This document shows, in pieces, positions 44,823-53,543 of a stretch of 64,000 bases of DNA. Made by a program: the position numbers and the translations under genes. The stretch is taken from NCBI GenBank assembly GCA_026770575.1, contig MU657165.1, positions 644,085-708,084 on the forward strand, read 5' to 3'. Under the pieces are notes generated by a model. That model was not told where the DNA came from. It saw only the letters and a program-made list of their open reading frames with translations, and ran no database searches. Position 1 is the stretch's first letter. Every line of letters starts with the position of its first letter. The DNA is from Pelagophyceae sp. CCMP2097 (lineage: Eukaryota; Sar; Pelagophyceae).

Positions 44823-45186
44823 CTAGCGGCGACAATGACAGTGAGGCATGAGGGGTAGTCACTCTGCACATCCGTCGCGTACGACGGCCACGGTCTGCCC
44901 CCTGCGGCCCCACGCCTCTGCTGCTGCTCGCGACCCTGCCCACGTCGAGATTCCCGCAATGGTAATCCGACCATCACCGGCACGGCCTGCGTGCGAGGTG
45001 CTTCTCGCCACCCTGGAGCGGCGCGCGCCAGCGGAATCCGCGCTGGCGGCCAAAGGCGATGAGGCCGGCACCGACGACTGCCAAGGGTGCCGCCACCAGC
45101 AGAGACCGCGCCGTCGACGCGCGTTTCGGGAACTCAGCCGAAACGAAGAGCACCACGCCCAATAAGCCCAGCGTGCACAGCGGCAT

Positions 45187-45638
45187 CGCGCGTCCGCCGC
45201 CCGGGGCAGGAGCTTAAACGGGTTCGGTTTTACCCGAAACCCGCGGGTCGGGTTTGCCGGGTTTGCGCGTTTTGGCCGACCCGTCGACCCGCGGGTCTGG
45301 CCGTGGCACAAACCCGAACCCGCCGCCCGGGCGCGCGCGAGGATATTTGTCCCAAATCAAATGAGAACACTGATGGCACTCGAGGTTCCGCACTTGAGAG
45401 GAACATCGATCAAATCCTCAAATCTCGAGAGTGTTCTTCTAGACTCATGATCTTTGAAACTTCTTTGTTTTCGCGCCGGCGCCGCGCTTAACCGCGCCAC
45501 GCCGTTCGTTCTTCCGACGGCCGCGCAGAAATAGCGTGCCGAGCCCATCGACGGCGCGGCCCTCGACGGCCACTCGAAAGGAGTCCTAAAGCTCTCGAAA
45601 GGAGTCCTAAAGCACTCGAGTGAATCCTCACCGGACCC
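45187..45638. other. Divergent intergenic region with repeats
   Basis: The region between the membrane gene and the GH18 gene holds a block of ACCCG/CGGGT repeats at about 45215-45330 with palindromic ACCCGCGGGT units, and two tandem copies of CTCGAAAGGAGTCCTAAAGC at about 45573-45616 just upstream of the GH18 start. No coding frame was supported. Confidence 0.55.
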
Positions 45639-46748
45639 ATGAGGCGCTCCGCAGCGCTGGCGGCGCTCTTCCTTCTGGCGCCGGCGGCCCCGCGCGCCGT
45701 CCCGCTTGCCGCGCCGTACCGCGCTTTGCCGCCTGGAAGCCTCATCGTCGCGTACGCGACATCGTGCAACGCGACGGAGCTGCACCGCGAGGTGGCGGCG
45801 GGCGTGAACGTGCTCGTCTGGTTCTCCATCGCACTTCAATCCGTCGACGGCCAGCCTACAATCACGGGCGGCCCCGACAAGGCGTGCGTCCTCGACGTCA
45901 AGCATCGCCTCGACGCCGCCGGCTACACGGACGTGGCGCACCTCATCTCCGTCGGCGGCTGGGACGCCCCGCACCCGAACTATACCGTCGCCGACGGGGG
46001 TGAGTGGTGGAACGTCTTCTCCGAGTGGAACGGCGCCTCGCCGCTGTACGACGGCATCGACTGGGACCTTGAGGGCAACGACAACCCTGACTCGCCGTAC
46101 AACGAATTTGCGATTGAGACTCTATTCGTCATGCGCGAGATGAGCGCGTCTGCCAAGCGCGCCGGCGCGGCCGTCTCGCTTGTGCCGCCGCAGTCGTACC
46201 TCGACACGACAGAAAGTGGCTTCGACCGGTCGCTGCGCCATGCCTACGCCGATTGGCAGCCGAACTTCCACTACCGCGGCCGCAACGCCTACGCTGCTCT
46301 GCTGGCATGGGACTCGTTTCTTTATGACTTTGTCGACGTCCAGCTCTATGAATCGTGGTCACGCGCCGGCCAGGCCGTCGAGCAGGGCGCCGACCCAGCC
46401 GCGTACCTCGCGCAGTGGGTCTCGCAGGTTACAGAGGGCTGGCTCGTCGACTTTGCGTCCGATGAGTCGGTGGGTCTCGCGAACGCGACGCTCGTAAGAG
46501 TCCCAGCTTCAAAGCTCGTCGTCGGCTTTTCCTTTGGTTCGAAACCCCCAAACGCGGGCAAGAGCTGTTTGTTCGAGGCGGCCGACGTCCAACGCGCGTT
46601 TGACCTCCTCGGCTCGGCGAAACCGCGCGGCCTCGCGTTTTGGAATACGCACCTAGACTACCACGGCGCCTGCGACGGCAACGACGGGATCAACAAACAC
46701 TGCGACTTTGCGACGGGCTTCAACGACGTCCTCAAAGTACGCCCCTAA
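45639..46748 (+). CDS. Secreted GH18 glycoside hydrolase (chitinase-like)
   Basis: A single exon encodes 369 residues. Residues 1-22 are a signal peptide (MRRSAALAALFLLAPAAPRA). The TIM barrel shows strand 1 LIVAYATSCN, strand 3 HLISVGGWD (the SxGG motif), and the catalytic strand 4 DGIDWDLEG, with all of D-x-x-D-x-D-x-E intact, then VSLVPPQSYLD, VDVQLYESW and KPRGLAFWNTHLDYHG. Enzymes with this full motif cleave beta-1,4-GlcNAc links with the Glu as acid; the substrate here is unknown. Several N-x-T/S sites agree with secretion. It is intron-less. Confidence 0.9.
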   Translation: MRRSAALAALFLLAPAAPRAVPLAAPYRALPPGSLIVAYATSCNATELHREVAAGVNVLVWFSIALQSVDGQPTITGGPDKACVLDVKHRLDAAGYTDVAHLISVGGWDAPHPNYTVADGGEWWNVFSEWNGASPLYDGIDWDLEGNDNPDSPYNEFAIETLFVMREMSASAKRAGAAVSLVPPQSYLDTTESGFDRSLRHAYADWQPNFHYRGRNAYAALLAWDSFLYDFVDVQLYESWSRAGQAVEQGADPAAYLAQWVSQVTEGWLVDFASDESVGLANATLVRVPASKLVVGFSFGSKPPNAGKSCLFEAADVQRAFDLLGSAKPRGLAFWNTHLDYHGACDGNDGINKHCDFATGFNDVLKVRP

Positions 46749-46838
46749 CTCTCCCCCAAACTCTCCGGAAACCCCAGGGTGGATCTGAAGCAAACTTCGG
46801 CACCCTCGGGTGCATCATACCAACCGGGTCGGGGCCGC

Positions 46839-47614
46839 TTAAACTTTTATGAGGTCGTCGTACTGCCGAGGGTCGCAGCAGGCGCAGCCGCGCGGCAGCC
46901 GCGATCCGAGGTCCGAGAACTTCGAACGCTTCGACCCGGCCTTGGAAGCGCCGTGGCGCGGCGCCGGCGCCGGCGGCCGGCGGCCAGAGAGCCTGCGCCT
47001 CGATTGAAACACGCCAGCAAACGACGATCCAGAGACGACTCTGTCGCAGGACGCGGCGTTTGTACGTGGCAGCTAATACCGCGGCGGCGGCGTAGACGAG
47101 GAGCGCCGCGCCGACGCCGATGCACGCCGTGCTCAGGTCCGGCCGTCGGATGACGATCCGGCTCCTCTTGAGCTGGACCACCGCGACGGCTGCGCTCACA
47201 ACACACAGCGCCACCGAGCGTCGCGCGGGCCCGGCGTCGTCGCGAACGTCGTCGCCCGAGTCGTCGTCGGGCTTCGCCGAAGATTCGTCGGGCGGCGGCG
47301 CGCAGAGCTCTTCGACGGCCTCGGTCAGCGCTGCCTCGGTCACTTCGACCATGGGCACCGGGATCTTCGTGCTGCGCTCGCCGACGGCCGCGTAGAGCGT
47401 CACCAAAACCTCGATGGGCGCGCACCCCGGCGTCGTGCAAACGACCTACGTGTGGGTGTCGCTTGGCAAATGCTCGTCCCGGGACGAGGAGACGGACCTC
47501 GACGGCGGTGAACTTGCCGCGGCCGGCGGCGGCCTCGTGCGTTTCGAGCCAGCTTTGGACGCGTCTCGAAGATGCGCGCTTCTTTTCCGCGGTGCCGGCT
47601 CCGGGCGCGAACAT
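46839..47614 (-). CDS. Small membrane-anchored protein of unknown function
   Basis: Exon 1 (47614-47498) encodes MFAPGAGTAEKKRASSRRVQ and a short helix; exon 2 (from 47445) encodes VVCTTPGCAPIEVLVTLYAA and VPMVEVTEAALTEAVEEL, an acidic linker, then a hydrophobic helix (ACIGVGAALLVYAAAAVLAA). The intron is 47446-47497. A third block in another frame ends CACCDPRQYDDLIKV with TAA at 46839-46841, so one more intron lies between about 47050 and 46930. The N-terminal Cys-containing domain resembles a small conserved plant/algal domain with a C-x-x-P-G-C-x-P-I-E signature, of unknown role. The GH18 gene converges on it, 90 bp away. Confidence 0.65.
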
Positions 47615-47810
47615 GGCCGAATCTCGCCACTCCGCTCGTTTGAAGGTCTTCTCTTCCCGCGGTCGGTGAGATACTCGTGCGACTCGGCAGCCGACGAGTC
47701 CGCGTCGCCTCTCCGGAGAGAAGAGCCGCTCGGCGCCGCGCGCGTCCGACGGGTTGAGACCAATTTACCCTAAATATTTCGGCGAAGAAATTGATCGACG
47801 AAAAAAGGGT

Positions 47811-49926
47811 ATGGCGTCGTTTGGGTCCCTCGAGGCCGACGTCGCCGAGGCGCTATCGGCGGCGGCGTCTTTAACAGCCGAGCCGAGCCCGGAGAAGGCG
47901 CCCTTCGCGCACCAGTATGCCGCGCGCGACGTTTTGGAAGCAGCGCGCGCCGGCGCCGCCGCCGCCGCTCACTCCGGCGGCGCCGCGGCGCTGCTGGGGG
48001 CGCGCCTCGACGTGCGCCTCGGCGTCCTCTCCAACGAGGTCGAGGAGCCGCACGTCGCGGAGAAGTGGCTCACCGCGGCGCTGGGGGCGCTGGCGCCGGG
48101 GGCGCATGAGGCAGCCGCGGGTGCCGCAAAGGCCGCCGCCACAGCAGACGCGTCGGACGCGGCATCCGCCGAGCCCGCGTTCGACGCCGGTTCGCTGGCC
48201 CGTGGCTGCTGCAAACGCATCGCCGCATCCGTCGAGGCTCTGGCGCCGGATGCGGCGGCGGCGGCGCGCGCCCGCGCGGCCAACGACGCAGTCGAGGCGT
48301 TGAACCAGGCGGCCATCCTGTGGAACGGCCGCGAGGAGCACGTCCGCGCCCTCAAACTCCTCGACGTCGCAGAGGTCCGTCTCTTTGTCGTAAACGAGCT
48401 GTGTGTCCCGACACTGCTACAACAGGCCGGCTACGCCTTTCTCGGCGGCTTCGCGGCGGGCGACTCGTCGTTTGAGTCGCTGCACACGCACACGCTGTTC
48501 TTCCTGGCGCAGGTCCACGCGCGTTTGGGCAACGCTGCGGAAGCGTCGAGGTACTGCCTCGCGACTCTGGAGCGACAGCTCGAGGCTGGCGAAAACGGCG
48601 CCATTGCACGCGTGCGCACCGGGTTCGACGCCGTGGTCAGTCCACTTTCCGTCGCTCTCCGGCGGGCACTCGTGCCCACGCAACGAGCTAGGAATGGACG
48701 CGCAACGCCTTGGGCCTGGCTGCTTTTTACGCCAAGACGACGCGCTTCGAGTGCTCCGCGGCGTGCTCCAGGGCCGCCATGGCCGTCGCGCGGGCGCTCG
48801 AGCCGTCGGAGCAGGTGCGGATCCCTCGATGGCATCCCCCGCAAAGGATGATGGCCCCCCACGCCGTCTTGGCAGGCGCGCGAGGTCAGGGCCGACGTGT
48901 TTAAGCAGTGGGGCGACCTGCATTCGCGCGTGCTGGCCAACGCCGTCCAAGGCGACGCCCAAAGCGACGACGCGGGAGCGATAGCCGCCGACGAGCCCGT
49001 CCCGTGAGCGCCGCCGAGGCCACTCGCGAGTCGTTTGAAAGATGGCGGCGTGGGCAGTTGGACGACGCATTCCGTCCTAGGTCTTTCCGTGGGCTGTCGC
49101 TGGTGATCGACGCGCAGATGCCGTCAGTCGTCGTTCCGCGCGGGTTTGGAGGGGGTCGCTCTCAACAGTGTTTCCGTCTAGGCCCGCGCCGCTGCGCGGC
49201 GTCGTCGACTTTGCGGGCGCGCTCCTCGTCTTCAAAACATCGCGCTTTTCGCTCGAGGCGGCGATGGAATTTTACCAGCTCGACGGGTGTGTCACGGACC
49301 ACGTGGCCATGACGCGTGAGCTCTCAGAGGTGTACAAGCACCTCTCCGCGTGCGAGCCACAACACCGGCGAAGGCAGGCCATGCGGCAGCGGCGCCGAGA
49401 CCTCTTGGAGCCGCTGCGGGAAATTTTGAACCCAAAGTGCTATTCCGACCTCCGCGCCGCCCTCGCCTTTGAGCTCGGCGAGATCTCGTCGCAGATGCTC
49501 GAGGCCAAGGAGGCGCGGTTTTCGTCTGGGGAATCTTCGAACGGGCCCTCGGCGCGGGCCAAGGCGACGGCGCTGCGGGACCAAGCAGTGGCCGCGTACG
49601 ACGACTTTGTCTATTGCTGCGCCCAGGACGACGGCACCTGCTTCTCCTCGAATACCGCGGAAGAGCTCGGCCCGTTTTTGCGCGCCAAGTTTTACGCGGC
49701 GCGCATTTCCGGCCGCGCATTTGGCGCCGAGAACGACGAAGACGCCGTCACCGCCATGCGGAACTCGCTCGTTCGCTTCCGAGACACGGAGGCCATGGCG
49801 GCCAAGACGGTCGACGCTGCGGGCGCGGCGTTTGAAGCCGACTTTTTTGGAGAAGAAAGACGTCTGATCGCGGAAATGGTCTCACTACTCCCGCACAAGA
49901 TCAACCGCGCCCGGCCCGCGACGTAG
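47811..49926 (+). CDS. KIF-binding protein (KIFBP/KBP) homologue
   Basis: Four exons (47811-48611, 48692-48814, 48876-49003, 49182-49926) sum to 599 codons (598 residues; animal KBP is about 620). It is a TPR-like helical protein: LLGARLDVRLGVLSNEVEE, HTHTLFFLAQVHARLGNAAE, CLATLERQLEAGENGAIAR and ALGLAAFYAKTTRF, then the diagnostic C-terminal block FYQLDGCVTDHVAMTRELS, RRRDLLEPLREILNPKCY and the end AEMVSLLPHKINRARPA. In animals KBP binds and inhibits certain kinesin motor domains; the algal role, perhaps in flagellar or spindle transport, is inference. All four joins are phase-consistent. Confidence 0.88.
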
Positions 49927-50482
49927 CCGAATTCAATGCCGGTCTCGAACGGAGCGGCCCTGGCGTCCTGACGCCACCGCGGCGGAGGGTCCACTCTCGG
50001 GACACCTGGGAGAGATGCGTCGAGTCACCCGCTCGCCTGCGGACCGGCACCCCGGGACAGACACACACCCCACCGGGCGACGTCGCATCGGCATCGATGA
50101 TGCCTTGGCTTCGAAGCACCTCGACCTTGCAAGCACGTTTGAAAATGTTCGGTTTGTGCAACCTCTTCAACCTGGAATGAAGTCCCCGATAACGAAAAGC
50201 GATTCCTTTCGACGTTCGGAAAGAGTGACGGCGGCGCAAGGTGCGTTGCGCTGCGCGCCGGCCCTTTTGCCCCCGCGTCGCGCGCCGCGCCAATCGCCGG
50301 GGCCCTGGGTATCGAGTCGCCGCCGCTGAAAAAGAATAGACGGGACGCGATTCGAACCGTCGGAACAGGCGGCGAAGTGTGACTCACTCGATTCCGGCGC
50401 TCTCCGCCGTTACCCCGCCGGTCAAACTCGGCGCCCGCGGCGGTTCGGCGCCATGGGTCTCGTCGGTAGCAGTCTCTGCCAG
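49927..50482. other. Intergenic region, no gene seen
   Basis: This 556-bp same-strand spacer shows no exon-like frame. The string GATTCGAACC at about 50349 resembles a tRNA B box on the minus strand, but no cloverleaf can be drawn around it. Confidence 0.4.
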
Positions 50483-51322
50483 ATGACTTCGGACTCTGCG
50501 GCCGCAGCGGCCGTGCGTCTGCGCCCGCCTCCCTTTGCATCTGCTATGCGCCGCACGCCTTTCGTAGGAGGAGGAGGCGGAGGAGGCCGTGGAGGAGACT
50601 GCGCGCGTCGAGGTCGAGGCGGCCACCGCCGCGGCGGCCGTCGAGGAGGACGACGGCGCACCGGCGCAGAGCGACGCCGAGGCCCTGGAATCGTTCAAAG
50701 AAAAGTTCGTTCAAGGTCTCGTGCTCATCAAGTTCGGCCGCAACTCCGTCGCCAAGAAGCGCATCTTCCTCCTCGACAGGGAAGCCAAGTACGTGGTGAT
50801 CCTAGGAGGGGGCTACTTGCAGTACGCTGTTCCTACGAGGGGGGCTACTCGTGTTGCCGTTACTACGAGGGGGCTACTCGTGTACGAGGGCCGTTTGCGC
50901 GACGCGCGCTTCGCAGGACATTTACGTGGAAGGTGCCCATGTACCGCCTCGCTTCGCAGAAGGCGCCGGGCCAGGGCACCGTCTACCGCGTCGCCGACAT
51001 TACCAAAGTCCGCCGCGCGTTGGAGCCGGACCCCAAAGTGCCTTTGTTCGGCGGCACGGAGAACCTGCGCAAGGGCCTGCCGCCCAAGGAGGCGGGCAAG
51101 GCCTTCATCCTCGACATGGCCGACAACCGCACGATTGACCTCGTCGCCACCACGGAAGCCGAGGTACGAAATGCTGTGTGGGAGGCGGCTCGAATGCGAC
51201 TCACTCCACCCAACGCGCGGCCCCGATTGCCGGCGCTTCCTGCGAAACGACCGTTTCACACGACCGTTTCACAGGCCAAGGACTTCGTCGAGGGATTCAA
51301 GCGCCTTATCGCGGAGCAATAA
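50483..51322 (+). CDS. PH-domain protein
   Basis: Four exons (50483-50512, 50568-50792, 50933-51163, 51275-51322) sum to 178 codons (177 residues). The first exon is 30 nt (MTSDSAAAAA). An acidic Glu/Ala leader is followed by a single PH domain: FVQGLVLIKFGRNSVAKKRI, FLLDREAKY, GTVYRVADITKVRRALEPD, FILDMADNRTIDLVATTEAE and a C-terminal helix AKDFVEGFKRLIAEQ. Such small PH proteins bind phosphoinositides or partner proteins; which one is unclear. Intron 50793-50932 holds three copies of the unit GGGGGCTACTYGTG, and the last intron a duplicated CGACCGTTTCACA next to its acceptor. Confidence 0.8.
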   Translation: MTSDSAAAAAVRLRPPPFASAMRRTPFVGGGGGGGRGGDCARRGRGGHRRGGRRGGRRRTGAERRRGPGIVQRKVRSRSRAHQVRPQLRRQEAHLPPRQGSQVRGDPRRGLLAVRCSYEGGYSCCRYYEGATRVRGPFARRALRRTFTWKVPMYRLASQKAPGQGTVYRVADITKVRRALEPDPKVPLFGGTENLRKGLPPKEAGKAFILDMADNRTIDLVATTEAEVRNAVWEAARMRLTPPNARPRLPALPAKRPFHTTVSQAKDFVEGFKRLIAEQ

Positions 51323-51540
51323 GCAGCCCCCTCTTTTTCAAAGAAGCCGCGGCGCGATGCGGCCTCACACGGCCGATTCCGGCTTGCGCGAGTAAAATTA
51401 AATATGCCTCGTTTGCCTATCCGCAACGCCGTCAAGCCACTTGAATGTGGATTTGAATATAACCTGAAGCGCTTGCAATATAGCGATAAGGAACCACCTT
51501 CTCCGGGCGGCTGTCAATCCGACTCACTCAACCCGGCACG

Positions 51541-52808
51541 ATGGACGTCGGCTCGATCTGCGTCGGGCTGCTGGCCCTCTTCACGGTGCGCCCCCCGCCC
51601 GCGCTCGCTCGCCACATGGTGCTCATTAGGTCGGTGTGGTCGTGTACACCAAGTCTTCTGCGTCGGAGGCCGGCGATGCGGCGCCGGACGCGCACTACGG
51701 CGCCGGCCTCGCGTTTTCGTTCTTAGCGCTCTGCGGCAACACGGGGGCGTCGCTGCTGCGCAAGCGCCTCTCGTCAACGGGCACCGTCTCGCCCGCTCTG
51801 ATGGTCGGCGCTGCAGCGCTCGCTCAAGGCGCAGTCGCCGTCGCCTACTGCGCCGCCAACGGCCTCCTCGAATCAGTCGCCCTCGCGTTCATCCTGCCGG
51901 TGCGATGGGAAAAGGGGGCTGCGAAGGCGTTCGTTGCCTCGGGGCTGTCGCAAGCGCCGCACTGGGCGCCCATAGGGCAGCACCTCACGACGTAGGCCGT
52001 GGCCTCTTCGGTCCTCAACGCGCTGACCAAGACGCTGGAGACGCGCGCCTACGCGACGACGGACGTTTCGCTCTGCGCGCCGTTCCTGGCCTTTGACCCG
52101 GTCATGCAGTTCTTGGTGCCCGCCGTGCTGGCGCCCGTCGCGTGCTGGGTGTCAAAAGACGCCGGTGCCTGCGCTGCCGCGGCGGCGGCGACGAACTTCC
52201 CGGCGTACCATCCGCTCGCTGTCTGCTGCGTCGCCGCGGGAGCCTTCCTCGTACACCGCCGCGCCTGCAAACCCGACGGGCGAAAGCGAGATATTGGAAG
52301 ACTATCGCCATAGGTCGCGCGGTGCGCGGCGCCGGCCAAGGGCGCGCCGGCGAAACGCGGCGCCTCTGGCGCGCCGCAGATGGTCGGCCCGCTGCCGCTC
52401 GGCGCGTGGCTGATTCTCTTCAACTGCGTCGTCTACGCGTTTACGTCCCGACTCGACAAGCTCGCCATCGGCGCCGCGGGCAAGGCCCTCTACTTCGCCT
52501 ACGGCCGCCTCTTAATCGCTCTGACGTGCTTCGCCGGCGCGCGGCCCTCAGGCGCAGAGGTCCGGGCGCTGGCCGAGCATCCGACGGCGACGCTCCTATG
52601 CCTCGTCTGCGTCGCCGAAGCCGTATACATGCTCGCCCTCTACCAGGCGTTCGCCTACATCTCGCCCGTCTACGTCACAGCCATCAAACGCGGCGGTGGC
52701 GTCCTCGTCTCTAGCGCCGCCTCATTCTTTCTGCTCAAGGAGCCTTCGAATGGAAAACTCTTCCCGATCCTCGTCGTCGTTTTCGGCACCGTCGCGCTCT
52801 GCGTATAA
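51541..52808 (+). CDS. EamA/DMT-type membrane transporter
   Basis: Four exons (51541-51585, 51630-51899, 51996-52250, 52380-52808) sum to 333 codons (332 residues). It has about ten hydrophobic helices arranged as two five-helix halves: GSICVGLLALFTVGVVVYT, then GLAFSFLALCGNTGASLLRK, MQFLVPAVLAPVACWV, GAWLILFNCVVYAFTSRLDK, GKALYFAYGRLLIALTC and the last pair SSAASFFLLKEPSNG, LFPILVVVFGTVALCV. The E-P in the ninth helix loop and helix 10 are typical of the drug/metabolite transporter superfamily. The substrate cannot be read from sequence. The exon 3/4 join is the least certain. Confidence 0.82.
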
Positions 52809-53010
52809 CGGGGCGCGCGATAATCACACCGAAACCGACCCGGTTGGAGCGGCCCCGAGCGCGCGAGGGAACGGTAGAAACCCACCGAGACGGTCCGGGA
52901 GACGTCGCGTGGACGCTCACGCGAGCGTGCCAGATCCACTCCGCCCAACCGCGACCTCTGACAGGGAAGGTGGCCATTCCGTCGAGAGAGGTCCCTTTTT
53001 TAAGTACAAG

Positions 53011-53379
53011 TAGAGTAAAGGTCAATTTAAGAACCTGGTCAATTTAAGAACCGACGAAAAAATCGACAAAAGACGTTCAATATCTCAATAAGGCATTTAT
53101 AAGGCCCAATTAAAATCCATTAAATCCCTTATTGGGATATTATCCGGCTCCAGGGGCCCGGTTCTTAATCTGACCGGCGGTTTTTAAGGAACCGATGGTC
53201 GGTCCGGACTCTGCCTATGCTAAATTTCTCACAGAAGTCCTCCGCGGACGCCATGATTTGGGGGTGGGTGGAGAGGACCCAAACGCGTCCCCTGGCAGCG
53301 TCAAACCTGCAAACAACGGCGTCGCCGGGCCGCTGATTTTTTTTTCGCTTAGCCGGTTCTTAAATTGACCTTTACTCTA
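53011..53379. mobile_element. MITE-like element with perfect 25-bp terminal inverted repeats
   Basis: The 369-bp unit begins TAGAGTAAAGGTCAATTTAA (53011) and ends with its exact complement (53355-53379); all 25 terminal bases match, counting the outer TA. If TA is the duplicated target, this fits a non-autonomous Tc1/mariner-type element. The subterminal string GGTCAATTTAAGAACC is repeated directly at 53020-53035 and 53038-53053. The interior is AT-richer than the host and encodes nothing. It lies between the EamA gene and the ShKT protease. Confidence 0.85.
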
Positions 53380-53430
53380 GGCTACATGTAGGAACTAGTA
53401 GTACATGTAGTCACTTTGAAAATGAGGAAA

Positions 53431-53446
53431 CCTAGGAATTCCTAGG
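53431..53446. repeat. 16-bp perfect palindrome
   Basis: CCTAGGAATTCCTAGG reads the same on both strands. It lies just downstream of the MITE-like element, and the core TAGGAATTCCTA recurs at 12287 and 42516. Two CTACATGTAG-like palindromes lie at 53382-53410. Confidence 0.8.
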
Positions 53447-53543
53447 GTTGCTTGCTTAAAAGCACCCTGGGTGGGGCGTTGGTCACACGGTACACAATAA
53501 GCTCGTTGCGGGTCCGGGATCCGGACGGCCGCGCACTCGAGGT

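Noticed and set aside
45215..45330. Telomere-like repeat block
   Set aside because: The ACCCG/CGGGT units are irregular and palindromic, not a regular telomere array, and lie between two genes.
50341..50425. Possible tRNA gene on the minus strand, from a GGTTCGAATC B-box-like string
   Set aside because: No A box or acceptor-stem partner for GCGTCCC within 100 bp upstream, so no cloverleaf forms. The GATTCGAATC near 62176 fails in the same way.
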